Assembly (NCBI RefSeq): GCF_042186555.1
Contig: NC_133332.1
Location: forward strand, 238,717,015 to 238,781,014
DNA: 64,000 bases
Direction: 5' to 3'
Source of the DNA: Aquarana catesbeiana
Lineage: Eukaryota > Chordata > Amphibia > Anura > Ranidae
This document shows, one piece after another, positions 45,230-57,408 of the stretch. Each line of letters opens with the position of its first letter. Within the stretch, counting starts at the first letter, position 1. The position numbers and the translations under genes were made by a program. Below the pieces are notes generated by a model. The model did not search any database and was not told the origin of the DNA. It saw nothing but the letters and a program-made list of their open reading frames with translations.

Positions 45230-45660
45230 CCCAACCTCCACCACCTCTGCTTCTTACTGATCCCATCCCCCCACCACCACCACTGATCTCATCCCTATCC
45301 CCCTGCCCCATCCATCACTACTACAACAGAGGTGATGATGTGGGGGGGATAGGGATGAGATCAGTGGTGGTGGTGGGGGTGTGGGATCAGTAAGAGGCAG
45401 AGGTGGTGGTGGGAGAGGATGGCACTGCCACTGCTGCCACCCCCCCTCGAGTACCACCGCCATCACCTCCCTTCCAGTACAAACACTACCATCCCCCCCT
45501 CCAGTACAAACGCTACCACCCCCCCTCCAGTACCACTGCCACCACCCCCCCTCCAATACCACCGCCGCCACCCCCCTCCAATACCACTGCCGCCTCCCCC
45601 CCTCCAGTGCCAACGTTAAACCCCCCCTCAAGTACCACCGTTACAACCCCCCTTAAAGTT
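45230..45660. repeat. (CCACC)n-like low-complexity and diverged tandem units
   Basis: C-rich CCACCACC and CTCCAGTACCAC units repeat. At 45250-45410 a CCACCACTGATC block is followed by its inverted GATCAGTGGTGG form, with the centre near 45330. Open frames are compositional. Confidence 0.8.
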
Positions 45661-45684
45661 GATATCAGAAACAGAAATGTTTCA

Positions 45685-46207
45685 TCAGATTAGGCGACCC
45701 GCCAGAATGTGTAAGGGAAGTGACGTTTCATCACCGCCATCATGCTGCTCCCCACACTCGTCCACAGTAAGGATACAGTGAGAAGGGGGCAAGCGGGCAT
45801 CTTGTTACACCCACCAGAGTTTTGCATTATACACGTATTTATAACAGAAAAGTGAGTTTATATAGTGAAATACAGTACTTAGAACTCTGTCTGACTAATT
45901 AGATGTTGAATTTTAAAAGCAGCGGCAAGCCTGCTCATCTCACAGGTTTGCTAATCTGACAGAAGTTTGCTGCTTTTAAAATTCAACATATAACCAATCA
46001 GACAGAGTTCTAAGTACTGTATTTCACTATATGAACTCACTTTACTGTAAAAAATAAGTGTAAAATGCAAAACTCTGGTGGGTGTAACAAGATGTCCGCT
46101 TTCCCCCTTCTCACTGTATCCTTACTGTGGAGGAGTGCGGGGTGTAGCAAGATGGAGGCGACGGAATGTCACTTCCGTTACACATTCTCATGAGTCGCCG
46201 AATCTGA
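45685..46207. mobile_element. Complete 523-bp palindromic element
   Basis: The left end TCAGATTAGGCGACCCG and right end TGAGTCGCCGAATCTGA are inverted copies, and the whole length folds back around 45946. Inner arms include GACAGAGTTCTAAGTACTGT against ACAGTACTTAGAACTCTGTC, which match exactly. A target duplication could not be separated from the ends. Confidence 0.85.
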
Positions 46208-47269
46208 AGAAACACCTGCTCCCACCGGCCTCCTTAAGAAACTGACTGATTGGCAGGAAGCTGACATGTAAAATAGCAAAAGTAATAGCTCTATTATACA
46301 TGATGTTTGGCTACCGCAGAACAGTTAATCCTCCGGTTATACGCAACACCAGAGTGGCCAACTTTTGTTCAGACCAAACCTTAATTTTATCCTTATTCCA
46401 AAACACAAAGGGCTACGTCTTAAAGTAAAAACTGTATGTCAAGTGTCAGGCAAGATCATAGCAGAGTAGTGTAGGCTGGGAAAATGCATAGATGTACTTT
46501 TTAAATTTAGTTTGTCTTTGCCAAGTAACCAGCAGTGAAAAACCAACCAAGTTTAACTTTGTACATACAGTACATATCATTGGCCCATCACTTACTGCAA
46601 AATTCAGTGTTTACCATGACCACTCATCTTTAAAAGCTGAGGCCCCTTTCCCACAGGCCCGGCCCGTACACCAGTTGGTGCATTGGCTGAAAAATATCTG
46701 AAGTGCGCACATTTTAAGTAAGTGACCAAAAAAGTCCTGTAGCCATAGGATCAACATGGCAACAAGAGAATCTGCATTTTCTGAATAAGAAGTCAGCAAT
46801 GGCAGCTTACACAATTCCCCTTTTTAGAGTCTTAATTTACTGGTATTTATCGGCATTTTTCAGCTTCTTGTATAAAGAAATAGAAATTCCTTCTATGTCA
46901 GATATTTCTGTCCATTCTCTGAATGGAACAGAAGGTCACAGCTGCCATCTAAGAAGAATGTAAATGGATCAGCGTGGTAACATATCTATATCATATTATT
47001 TCATTGTAATGCTTCCACTAGGGATGTTTGGGAACATTTGTTAATACGTAGAGCGGTATTAAAGTTCCTCACATTTTGATTTAATCCCATAGGCCATCAT
47101 GTATAAAAGTCTTAAGAGAGGCTTTCAATCTTCAATCAACATACTTGCCAACACACAGACATGACTACAGTGCTGTCAAGAATAGTTGGCAAGCGGTCGT
47201 AGTCCCACTCAGAAGCCGTGCACATTCTGGATGAATGAGTTTCCATTTGGGAAAAATTGTACATGTAAT
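46208..47269. other. Unassigned spacer
   Basis: No gene, RNA or element end was recognised over about 1 kb. Short open frames lack family resemblance. Confidence 0.5.
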
Positions 47270-47787
47270 CAGTGGCGGCCCGTCCATAAGGGGCGCAGGG
47301 TGCCACCCCCCAATCAAATGCGCCCGGCCCCTAATCTACATGCAGGGTGCCGTATGTATGGATTTCAATGGGGTTTTTTCTTTTTGAAGCACATGATTAG
47401 ATCCCGAGGCTGTAATTGGCTTCAAAGAAGGGTGGGCTCGGGGTGCAGAGCACTGCGCCCTGGGCCCACCCAGTTTTGTGACATTAGTGAATTAATATTA
47501 GCTAATGTCATCCTGTTTCTCCTCCAGGCCAATAAGGAAGCAGGTCCTGAGACCCCATTGGCTGTGAGTCCAAAGACCCGATTGGCCGGGAAGAGAAGCG
47601 GTGACCGCCGGGACACGGAGGAGACAGAGGGGGAAGCCGCAGCCACGACCTGGATGGGGTAAGTGCCGATTGATCAGCGAGCAAACTAGCCAGTGACCGG
47701 GGGGGTGGCAGTCTGGAGCGACCAGGGTGGTAGATGTCGCAGGTTTGTTTGACGCCCCGCCGGCCGATGGAGCACCAGCCTCCACGG
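47270..47787. mobile_element. Non-autonomous hAT-like element, CAGTGGCGG family, copy 2
   Basis: It starts CAGTGGCGGCCCGTCCATAA and ends GCACCAGCCTCCACGG, the inverted form with two changes. The 8-bp flanks CATGTAAT and TTTGTAAC agree at only five positions, so this is an older copy. A 158-codon open frame inside has no known family. Confidence 0.65.
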
Positions 47788-48128
47788 TTTGTAACAAAAA
47801 TACATCTGGGATTCCATTCAAATAAGACTTTCAAAGACTTTCAAACAAAATTAGTTGATTCAATGATGTCAAGAAAGAATGTTCTGATGAATTAGAACAA
47901 AAATCTAACTGTGTATGGCCAGTTTAAAGTGGTTTTAAAGTAAAAATGTATTTTACTTTGATTCATTCTAAATGCTCCACTACCTGCCCTGGACTGCAGA
48001 GAGCTTGCTGTCAATTAAAAAGCCAGTTAACTATACTGTTTATTGTATTGTTTGTCAACTGGGATGCCTCAAAGAGTCCTCAGGGGTGCCATGTCAAAAG
48101 GACAAAAATCGGCCTCTACAGTCTGATA
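47788..48128. other. Unassigned spacer
   Basis: It includes the CCTCAGGGGTGCC block shared with 42320. No gene was recognised. Confidence 0.45.
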
Positions 48129-48426
48129 TGAGTGTGCTCTGTCTTAACTCTTGTATACAGAAAAAAGGAAGAGAGCACAGCCTGCACCTCCTCCTAGCTC
48201 TCTCCTCCTCCCTGCTCCTATCTGTACTCCTATCGGCAACCCAGAAAGCTGAGCCAGCTGCCCACCCGTGTCCTACCAACCGATGACGTCATCAGTTGCT
48301 AAGAACATGTCAGGTGCCAACACAGCTTTCTGGGCTACTGATAGGAGTACAGTTATGAGCAGGTAGGAGGTGCAGGCTGTGCTCTCTCCCTCCTGTCTAT
48401 ATACAAGAGTTAGGACAGAACACACC
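48129..48426. repeat. Inverted repeat with arms of about 100 bp
   Basis: The left arm contains CTTAACTCTTGTATACAG and CAACCCAGAAAGCTG. The right arm contains CAGCTTTCTGGGCTAC and CTATATACAAGAGTTAGGAC. The centre is near 48280. It is probably a fold-back non-autonomous element. Confidence 0.75.
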
Positions 48427-48473
48427 CACATTGGACCATACAGGGTTTGATTACCCACCCCACATTTATGCTA

Positions 48474-48662
48474 AAAGGGGGGATTTTTGGGGGGGTTGTG
48501 TCAGGAGGGGGGATTTGTGCTAGAAGCAGGGATTGGGGGGGGGCATGTGTGAGAAGAGGGGATTTTGGAGGGGGGATTTTTGTTTGGAGTTGGGATTTGT
48601 GTTAGGAGCAGGAATTTGTGAAATGGAGATTGGGGGGGGGGGGGGGGGTTGTGGGATTTGAG
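48474..48662 (+). repeat. G-rich minisatellite
   Basis: Units such as GGGGGGATTTTTGG and GGGGATTTGTG recur about every 25-35 bases, ending in a run of 18 G at about 48633-48650. Four or more G runs lie close together, so G-quadruplex formation is possible (inference). Confidence 0.8.
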
Positions 48663-48717
48663 ACTGAGAACATGATACAAGAGATGGTCATAGATTGCAG
48701 ACATGATACAAGAGATC

Positions 48718-49325
48718 AGTGCAGTCTCACTGTGCTCATTATTGCAGCCTCACTGTGCCCATCAATGCAGCCAAACTGTGACAACAATGCAGCCTCACTG
48801 TGCCCATGTGCAGCCTTGTCAGTGCCCATCAATGCAGCCTCACTGTGCCCATCTGCAGCCTCATCAGTGCCAACAATGCAGCCTCACTGTACCCATTTGC
48901 AGCCTAATCAGTGCAAAAAATGCAGCCTCGCTGTGCCAATCTGCAGCTACATCAGTGCAAACAATGCAGCCTCACTGTGCCCATTTGCAGCCTCATCAGT
49001 GCCAACAATGCAGCCTCACTGTGCCAATCTGCAGCCTCACTGTGCCAATCTGCACCCTCACTGTGCCCATCTGCAGCCTCATCAGTGCCATCAATGCAGC
49101 CTCACTGTGCCCATTTGCAGCTTCATCAGTGCCAACAATGCAGCCTCGTCAGTGCCCATCAATGCAGCTTCACTGAGCCATCAATGCAGCCTCATTAGTG
49201 TCAACAATGCAGTCTCACTGTGCCCATCTGTATCCTCATCAGTGCCCATCTGCAGCCTCTCTGTGCCAACAATGCAGCCTCACTGTGTCCATCTGTATCC
49301 TCATCAGTGCCCATCTACAGCCTCG
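48718..49325 (+). repeat. 22/45-bp minisatellite (CAGCCTCACTGTGCCCATC)
   Basis: The unit alternates AATGCAGCCTCACTGTGCCC with ATCTGCAGCCTCATCAGTGCC. The reverse complement (GGGCACAGTGAGGCTGCATT) is the same unit as the array at 58926-59400. Open frames with repeated QCSLTVPI or AASSVP are artefacts. Confidence 0.88.
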
Positions 49326-49335
49326 CCAGTACTTT

Positions 49336-49598
49336 GATTACACACAGCAGGTGTCTCCCGCTGTGTCATGCAGCTGCAGTCTTAACTGTTCCATGGCCAT
49401 CCACTGTAACAAAGCCCTGCCTCCTCGTCCGTGATAGACAGTCAACTGAACAACGAAACAATGCTGGGAAATTGAATCTGTGTTCCGTCTATCATGGATG
49501 AGGAGCTGGGGCTTTGTTACAGTGGACGGCCGTCGAACAGTTAAGACTCCATCTGCATGACACAGCGGGAGACACCCGCTGTTTGTGATTACACAAAC
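49336..49598. repeat. Near-complete 260-bp palindrome
   Basis: Arms at 49341-49455 and 49480-49588 pair, for example GTGTCTCCCGCTGTGTCATG against CATGACACAGCGGGAGACAC, which match exactly. The centre is near 49465. It directly follows the minisatellite and is likely part of the same element. Confidence 0.85.
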
Positions 49599-51055
49599 AG
49601 AGGGAGGGAGAGGAGAACTCTGCATTTGGATCGGCCCTGGGCGCCGCTGCAGCCACAGCTCAAATCGGCCCCAGGGCAGGCGGCCTACTGGGAAATTTCT
49701 TGTTATCCTGATAGGCCAGTCCAGCCCTGCTTCAGGCTGAGTGGCAGTGCAAGCTCAGCCGGGAGATCATGCCACACTCACGGGTGTTTTGAGCCCGCCG
49801 TCAAATGTGGGAGTATCCCGCGATTCGCGGGAGACTTGAGATGTCTGTTTTTACTCTTCTGTGTAGGTGCATAAATTGGGCCAGGCTGGTAGGTAGGCCC
49901 CAGATGCTGTTAAGACGGCTCTGTATGTGTCACTGTGTTTTTGGGGGCATATATGCATAGGTATCTGGAACTGATATCCTCAACCCAGCCAGGTGTGTCA
50001 GAGAGTACAGAGCTGTATGCGCAGGAACAGAGGACATCAAGTGGCTCCTTCGGGGGTAAGCGCTAAGCTATTAAAAAAAATTATATATATATATATATAT
50101 ATATAATTTACTATCACTTTAAGGCTGGATTCAGGCACATACACATAATCCCAACACACATATACAGTGTAAACAAAGCAAACTTTGTGCCCTTCAACAC
50201 AATGGAGGGCACAAATGGGAATACACAGCAATGCAACACCCAAAGGAAATGCAGTTATGTTGTTTTCTGTTGAGGCTCCTTTAGGGCTAATTCAAAATGA
50301 ATGAGCTGTCTTCACACAAATCATAGCAATGCATAAAAATAGTTGTCAACAGAGCCTATGTTAAAATAAACACCATTCATCTTTTTTGCCCTATCTGCTG
50401 GCTTAAAAAAGACCTTGTCACCACCTTAAAGTGGCTATAAACCCCCCCCCCTTCCTGCCCCCCACTAAATACTGACCTGAGCCTGATCTTGGTCCAGTGC
50501 TATGCACATCTGCAACAGCTCTTCACCCCTCTCCACACTCTCACAGGCTTGGCTTACTCTGCTTTAAATGCAACCATTGTAGGTTGCATTGATGTCTTCT
50601 ATTGAAAACACTAGTTGCCTGGCTGTCATGCTGATAAAAAAGGCTTTATTTTTTTTCTCATTCACTTACCTAGAACAGATGAACACAAGTTCTGACTTTA
50701 CTCTCACTTTGCATTTTTCTGGTCAATTATGGTAAAAGTATTGCTATCAGAGATAGCCAGGAAACTAGAATTTCCAGGAGGTCAGAAATGACTTGTAGGC
50801 AGGAGTTAGTACCCCTTTTAGTGAGGTCCCTCCCCTGGTTGCTACCCCTGGTATACAACCTGTAAGCCTGTAGCCTAAGGGAGAGGACCCTTCGAGGTAG
50901 GTCCGTACAGATTAAAGTGGAGGACCCACCTGTGGGTGTGCGTACCCTGCCTCAGATCCTAAACATGGAGAAGATGGGAGATGTCCCTTGCCAGCTTGGC
51001 CAGAGCTGCTGATGAATCAGGGCTGCCTCTATATTGCTCATGGCGTATTTTTTCT
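49599..51055. other. Unassigned sequence with a TA microsatellite
   Basis: A (TA)n run lies at 50081-50105 and a C run at about 50442-50452. No gene was recognised over 1.4 kb. Confidence 0.5.
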
Positions 51056-51059
51056 TTAA

Positions 51060-51904
51060 CCACCCCAGTACCGATATGTTTCACCCCCTTCATTACTAGG
51101 ACTTTTTCCCGTTTACAGAGATGTGACACGTTGACTGACAATCACAACACTGAACCCAAATGAATTTTATATCACTTTTAAGATAGAGCTTTCCTTGAGT
51201 GGCATTTAAAAGAATAGTGTGGCCAAAGTTTTTTTGACCATACTTGTTTTTTGGGTCACAAGTGTGCGCTTACTGTATTTCTGCACTTCTGTGACCCAAA
51301 TTCAGTTTTAGCCCGCTATCAGCTGACATCACAGAGCTGGTCTAGGCTCTGCAAGGAATCCAACAATAATGTCGGGATCCACCCAAATACCTGACCAGCA
51401 GCTGGATCATCCTCTCTCAGCGCACCACTGAGAGCCTGAGCAAGCCGCTTCCACCCAGTCTACGGCCTGGCGCTCCAGTAGGTTTTGGAGGGGCAGAGCA
51501 GAGAGCCGATGACCGACAGTCACAGCTCTGTGCTCAGTGAAGATTGATAACTCAGGGATCAGTGGTCATGTGATCTCCCAGTTCTCGGTCTTAGAGCTGG
51601 TGGTGGGACAGCTGCAGCATTGGATCGATGCTGCAGCCATCTAGGTGAGTATGACTGTTTCCAATCCCACACTTCTCTTTTCATAAACATTGGGATTATT
51701 TTACTATATAAGGAAAAAAGACTGAAAATGTAAAAATAACTATTTCACCCTCTTTTGTTTTAAAACGGAGCAGAATAAAAAATGCAGGACAATATGAAAC
51801 CCCCCTAAAATAAGCCCTTTTTGGAGAGTAGACACCTCAAGGCAATCTTTTTTTTTTGCCACAATTTTTTTGGGACATGAAGAAACAAGCTGGTATTGAG
51901 GGGG
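51060..51904. mobile_element. piggyBac-like non-autonomous element (TTAA-flanked)
   Basis: The left end CCACCCCAGTACC and right end GGTATTGAGGGGG are inverted with small changes, bounded by TTAA at 51056-51059 and 51905-51908. It is about 845 bp long, with no transposase. Confidence 0.7.
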
Positions 51905-51908
51905 TTAA

Positions 51909-52471
51909 AACATGGAGTTTTGAAATGATGCACTAGATGAAGGGGTTAAGGTATAGATGTGGTGTACAGGAAGTGAGTGGTCAGTGGTGGGCCATCAGGG
52001 CCAGCAAAACTTAACCCTAACCCTAAACACTGGCCTAAACTATTAGAATCACTGACTTACATTTTAATATTTTTTTTTCATTAATGTGTTATATAATAGA
52101 ATTTTTTCTTATTTTCATAGCTTTTCTCTTGGTTTCGCTGCTGCCGATAGTATATGTTTATGTTAGAGCTTTTATCCAATTCTATTTCAGCCATGGTAGC
52201 CATCATGTGTTGCCATGGTCAAAGAAATTTGCCTTGAGGTCTTCAGAATCAACAATGCAGGCGCCTGTAGCTTTAACGAACCAGATTTTGAGTTGGTGAT
52301 ACTGGGGCCATCTAGCAGGGCGTACAATGTTGGATTTGTAGGGTTACAGACAACAATTGCTGGATTCATTCAGGTAAGACATCACTGAAGGCCTAGGTGT
52401 GAAATGCACAGCCTGCCACTGTAAGCTGTTAATATACAGGTTAATATACAGGTCAAATCAGAGACAGGATG
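51909..52471. other. Unassigned spacer
   Basis: It contains CTTAACCCTAACCCTAAA at about 52011-52026, a short telomere-like (CCCTAA) stretch of about two and a half units. No gene was seen. Confidence 0.45.
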
Positions 52472-52845
52472 CATAACTCCCAACTGTCCCTGATTTCGAG
52501 GGACTGTCCCTGATTGGGAGCAATGTCCCTCTGTCCCTCTTTCCTCCTCATTTGTCCCTCATTTTAGTCTGATCTATATAGATGTATATAAAATACACTT
52601 TGTATCTATCAAAAAGTGTTTTCCAGTGCTAAACCTTTCATCTGATTTCTAAATTGCTGTATTTGTAAATTCCAAAAGCCAATATAAAGGAATAGAAGGG
52701 GTAAAAAAGCGCTTGTGGGTTTAGCCAATCTTGTTTTTTTATTACAATTCTTCTTTAATGGGGCGTGACAGGGGGTGTGTCCTATGCCTGCATACTTTTG
52801 CTGATAGGTGTCCCTCATTCCCATCTCAAAAAGTTGGGAGGTATG
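52472..52845. mobile_element. Non-autonomous element, GTCCCTGATTTCGAGG family, copy 2 (complete)
   Basis: The ends CATAACTCCCAACT and AGTTGGGAGGTATG are inverted with one change. CAGGATG flanks both sides (52465-52471 and 52846-52852), a 7-bp or one-mismatch 8-bp duplication. It has no coding capacity. Confidence 0.83.
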
Positions 52846-52903
52846 CAGGATGGGGCTGACATATACTCTAGAGGGATGAATGACATTACAGGGGTGAATC
52901 TTA

Positions 52904-53187
52904 TGCCGTGTTCACACAACCGGACTTTCCGTCCGGACTGGTCCGACGGAACGAATCCGTCAGACAATCCGACCTTGTGTGGGCTTCAGCGGACTTTTTC
53001 TGTTGAAAATCAGACGGACTTTAGATTTGGAACTTTGGAAATCTTTCCGACGGTTTTGAGTCCGTTTGAAAAATCCGTTCATCTGCTAGTCCGACGGACA
53101 AAAAAGGACGCAAGGGCAGCTATTGGCTACTGGCTATGAACTTCCTTATTCTAGTCCCTTTGTACGTCCGCTCGTGTGTACGCGGCA
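52904..53187. mobile_element. Harbinger-like palindromic MITE, copy 3
   Basis: The ends TGCCGTGTTCACACAACCGG and the inverted GCTCGTGTGTACGCGGCA are flanked by TTA at 52901-52903 and 53188-53190. It belongs to the same family as 1311-1737. Confidence 0.75.
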
Positions 53188-53190
53188 TTA

Positions 53191-54090
53191 CATTGTACTG
53201 GATTGCACTAGTGCTGGCTGGTAGGCAGATGTCTTTCATTCCTCTTACATACCAATCTGTGTGTGAGAGCAAACTGACCACCGACCAATAACTGACACAC
53301 AGCAGCTAGCGGCAGCCTGTGTTTACATTCTTTGACTTTGTGATTGGTCACAGCGATCATGTGGTACAGAGCCAGTCCTATTGGTGATCACCTGTCTGTA
53401 TGTACAGGAGCTCAGTTGCCATAGGATGCATTATTACGACCTCCCAAAACAATAGGGGAGTGGACCGGCCGTATATGTATAGTGATCAGTCAAGTTAAGT
53501 TGATGCCCCTGGCTGTATTTTCTTGTTTTTCATAACAGCCACCCCCCCCCCCCCACCATGACAATGGTGCCCAAGGCCTAAAATTTTTAGTCAGTGCCAT
53601 GACAGCATGCTAAATAGTGCTGAATTTTCTTTTTTTCCAACTGTATATTTTTTGGCTGCTTTCCCATACTGTCAAATGTCAAAATGCTCATTTAAAAAAA
53701 AAAAAGTCATTTTGTCAAAATAATTGCAGGGTTGTTGCAGGAACTATCTTCCATTCTTCTGAGGGAACCCATGAAAGTTTGTCAGGCAAATCTGTCCCAT
53801 CAAACTAAACTCAGGTGCAGAATATATGGCGAAAATAGATAACCGTGCGTATGATTTGTCCTTGTTAAGAAAATAGTAACAGTAATTGGCAGAGCGGCTT
53901 CGTGAGGCAATCCCTGGTGACTGAATCTCATGAGGATGCAGTATATTAGCGGCTCGCTTTTCACCGGGGATGTCTTCTTGATACCTAGATTTATAATAGA
54001 CGATCTGACAAAATATCAGTCACACTGGTAGACAGCCATGTGAGCTCAATATGAGTTCTGCATAGTACTAAACATAGAAGCGTTTCCTGT
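53191..54090. other. Unassigned spacer
   Basis: A C run lies at about 53538-53551. No gene or element boundary was recognised. Confidence 0.5.
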
Positions 54091-54094
54091 TTAA

Positions 54095-55013
54095 CCACTT
54101 CAGCTCGAATGTTTACTCCCCCACCCCACACTTCATGACCAGACCATTTTTTGCGATACACACTGCGTTACTTAATCTGATAATTGCCCGGTGGTGCGAC
54201 TCTGTACCCAAATTAAATGTTTGTCCTTTTTTTCCCACTAATAGAGCTTTCTTTTGGTGGTATTTGATCACCTCTGCGTTTTTTTATTTTTTGCGCTATA
54301 AACAAAAAAAGACTGACAATTTTGAAACTAACTAGACTGCTATAGAAACTATCCAATAAAAAAAAATTAAAAATCAAATTTCTTCATCAATTTAGGCCAA
54401 TATATATTCTGCTATCTGCTACATATTTTTGGTAAAAGTTATAGCATCTACAAACTATGGGATAATTCTATTTATTTTTATTTTTACTAGTAATGGCAGC
54501 GATCGGCGACTGCGATATTGCGGTGGACAATTCGGACATCTAACTGACACTTTTGACACTTTTTGGGGACCAGTGACACTAATACTAAAAAATATGCACT
54601 GTCACTATACTAATGACACTGGCAGAGAAGGGGGTTAACATCAGGGGCGACCAAAGGGTTAAATGTGTTTCTAGGGAGCGCTTACTAACTGTGGGGGAGG
54701 TGTTTTGACTGGGGCAAGGAAAAAAACTCATGTTCCTGCTTAGCAGAAACACAGGATCAGTACATTCCTCTCTCTCAGAATGGCGGTCTGCCTTGTTTAC
54801 ATAGGCAAACTGCCGTTCTGCCTGTGTCTCGAACAATTGAGTCCGCCGGACCCACAGATTGGCCCCTGCTGTGTCCAATCACAGCTGGAGCAGGTCACTG
54901 GTGGTGCGCGCGCCCCGGACCCGGAAGTGTCAGATCGTGTACTAGGTACGTGATCTGGCACAGAGCAGCCACCCTGCCAAAGTATATGTGCATAGGGTGG
55001 TCCGCAAGCAGAT
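54095..55013. mobile_element. piggyBac-like non-autonomous element, relative of 38537
   Basis: It follows TTAA at 54091-54094 and begins CCACTTCAGCTCGAATG. The right end is GGTCCGCAAGCAG before ATAA, a changed TTAA. Inner blocks (CCATTTTTTGCGATA, TTTGGTGGTATTTGATCACC) match the element at 38537. Confidence 0.72.
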
Positions 55014-55017
55014 AAAA

Positions 55018-55871
55018 TAAGTTGTTTTAGGTGTCAATCAGGACTAGTAACGAGTATGCTTTTTCTCATTTACTCCTCCACGTTCACTTGCTGGACCCCC
55101 AGAGTGAAGTCAAGTATTTTTTTTTGTGGGAAGCATATAAATCTCTTCCTTGACCTTCCTTGACCTTCAGACTTTTTTTCATCTTTCCATCTATTAAATC
55201 TTCTGCCTTTATTGTTTTAACTTTGGACAGTAAAACTTATTTTTTCTGCCAGTAAATACCTTATACAGCCCACTTCCTGTTTCTTGTCTGGTCATTAGCC
55301 TAGGCTTATGACATCATGCACAGCTCTCTCTCTCTTACTCTTGTGAGAGTTTGCCAGGAAGGGAGGGGGGATGAGTCATAAGAGGGCCAATGAGAGCTGC
55401 AGAGCTGGAGGTGTGCCTCTGTGTGTCTGTATACATCCAGGAATTGAACAGGCAGCAGCTTCAGCTGCCCACAGTTAAAATGGCTGCAGCCAGACTCAGT
55501 GAAGGGAGATTTCTGCAGCATATTTGGAAAGTACAGAATTGCAGTATATATAAAATAATATGCAAAGTAGTTGGAGGGAAGGTTCAGAATAGCAAAGATG
55601 TTTTTATTACAAATTATGTGAGCAGACTGCAGTTCCTCTTTAGGTCTTGTTCACATGGGGCTCAGATAAGGTGAATGGTATATAATGCAGCCACTGCATC
55701 CTAATAAACTTCAATAGGTTGCCTGCCTGCAGCACCCATAGGTTAGAGACTCTAGAAAACAAACCACCATTTCAGGGTATACAGGTCTCTCTGGCAAGAG
55801 AGAAGCACTTTGCTACACAGCAACCGCTCTGCCCACCCCTCCTCTCCGCTGTCCATTCACAGAGTACTTTG
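55018..55871. other. Unassigned spacer
   Basis: No gene or repeat boundary was recognised. CTTCCTTGACCTTCCTTGAC is a short local duplication near 55144-55163. Confidence 0.45.
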
Positions 55872-56338
55872 TACAACCCCCATTCCAAAATCATTGTAAC
55901 GCTGTGTAAAATCTACATAAAAAAAAGAATGCAATGATTTGCAAATCTCATAAACCCATATTTTATTCACAATAGAAAATAGAAAACATATCAAATGTTT
56001 AAACCGAGAGACTGTACTATTTTAAGAAAAAAATTAGGTCATTTTAAAATTGATGGCAGCAACACGTCTCAAAAAAGTTTGGATAGGGCAACAAAAAAGC
56101 TGGCAAAGTAAGTGGTACTAACAAAGAATAGCTGGTAGAACATTTTGCAACTAATTAGGTTATTTGGCAACAAGTCAATAACATGATTGGGTATAAAAAT
56201 AGCATCTTAGAGAGTCAGAGTGTCTCAGAAATAAAGATGGGCAGAGGATTACCAATCTGTGAAAAGCTGCATCTAGAAAAAGTCAAACAATTTCAGAATA
56301 ATGTTCCTGAACATAAAATTGCAAAGACATTTTAAATA

Positions 56339-57029
56339 CACTGAGCAAAATTATAAACGCAACCCTTTTGTGTTTGCCCCTATTTATCATGAGCTGAACT
56401 CAAAGATCTATGACTTTTTCTATGTACACAAAAGGTCTATTTCTCTCAAATATTGTTCACAAATCTGTCTAAATCTGTGTTAGTGAGCACTTCTCCTTTG
56501 TCGAGATAATCCATCCACCTTGCAAGTGTGGCATATCCAGATGCTGATTAGACAGCATGATTATTGCACAGTTGTGCCTTAGGCTGGCCACAATAAAAGG
56601 CCACTCTAAAATGTGCAGTTTTATCACACAGCACAATCAACCTGATCAACTCCATGCGAACGAGATGTACTGCACTGCGTGAGGCAATTGGTGGTCACAC
56701 CAGATACTGACTGGTTTTCGGACCCCCCCCCCCACCCAATACAGCAAAACTGCACATTTTAGAGTGCCTTTTATTGTGGCCAGCCTAAGGCACACCTGTG
56801 CAATAATCATGCTGTCTAATCAGCATCTTGATATGCCAACACCTCTGAGGTGGATGGATTATCTCGGCAAAGGAGAAGTGCTCACTAACACGGATTTATA
56901 CAGATTTGTGAACAATATTTGAGAGAAATAGGCCTTTTGTGTACATAGGAAAAGTAATAGATCTTTGCGTTCAGCTCATGATAAATAGGGGCATTCACAA
57001 AAGTGTTGCGTTTATAATTTTGCTCAGTG
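56339..57029. mobile_element. 691-bp palindromic MITE with TA target sites
   Basis: The ends CACTGAGCAAAATTATAAAC and the exact inverse are flanked by TA at 56337-56338 and 57030-57031. The arms pair almost along the whole length (for example GCACACCTGTGCAATAATCA on the right against its inverse near 56560), with the centre near 56680. It contains a C run at 56724-56734. Confidence 0.9.
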
Positions 57030-57069
57030 TATATCATTATCCACAGTACAAAATATCAAACAATTCTGA

Positions 57070-57408
57070 TGCCCCGTACAACACACAATCGGAAATTCGC
57101 AAAAGATTGAGAGCAGGTTCTCTATTTTTCCGACAGAAAAAGTTACTATCGGAAATTCCGATCGTCTGTAGCAATTCCGACGCGCAAAATTCCTACACAT
57201 GCTTGGAAACAATTCGACGCATGCTCGGAAGCATTGAACTTCATTTTCTTGGCTCATCGTAGTGTTGTACATCACCGCGTTCTTGATGGTCAAAAGTTCA
57301 GAGAACTTTTGTGTGACCGTGTGTATGCAATGCAAGCTTGAGCGGAATTCCGTCGGAAAAACAAACCAAGATTTTTCCGCTGGAAATTCTGCTCATGTGT
57401 ACGGGGCA
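57070..57408. mobile_element. Harbinger-like palindromic MITE, copy 4
   Basis: The ends TGCCCCGTACAACACACAAT and the inverted GCTCATGTGTACGGGGCA are flanked by TGA (57067-57069) and TTA (57409-57411). It lies 40 bases right of the previous MITE within the same Tc1 transposase gene. Confidence 0.78.

Noticed and set aside
47186..47662. 158-codon open frame
   Set aside because: It crosses the left end of a hAT-like element, so it is chance coding.
48618..49434. Cysteine- and serine-rich repeated open frames
   Set aside because: They are translation of the 22/45-bp minisatellite, with several frames open at once.
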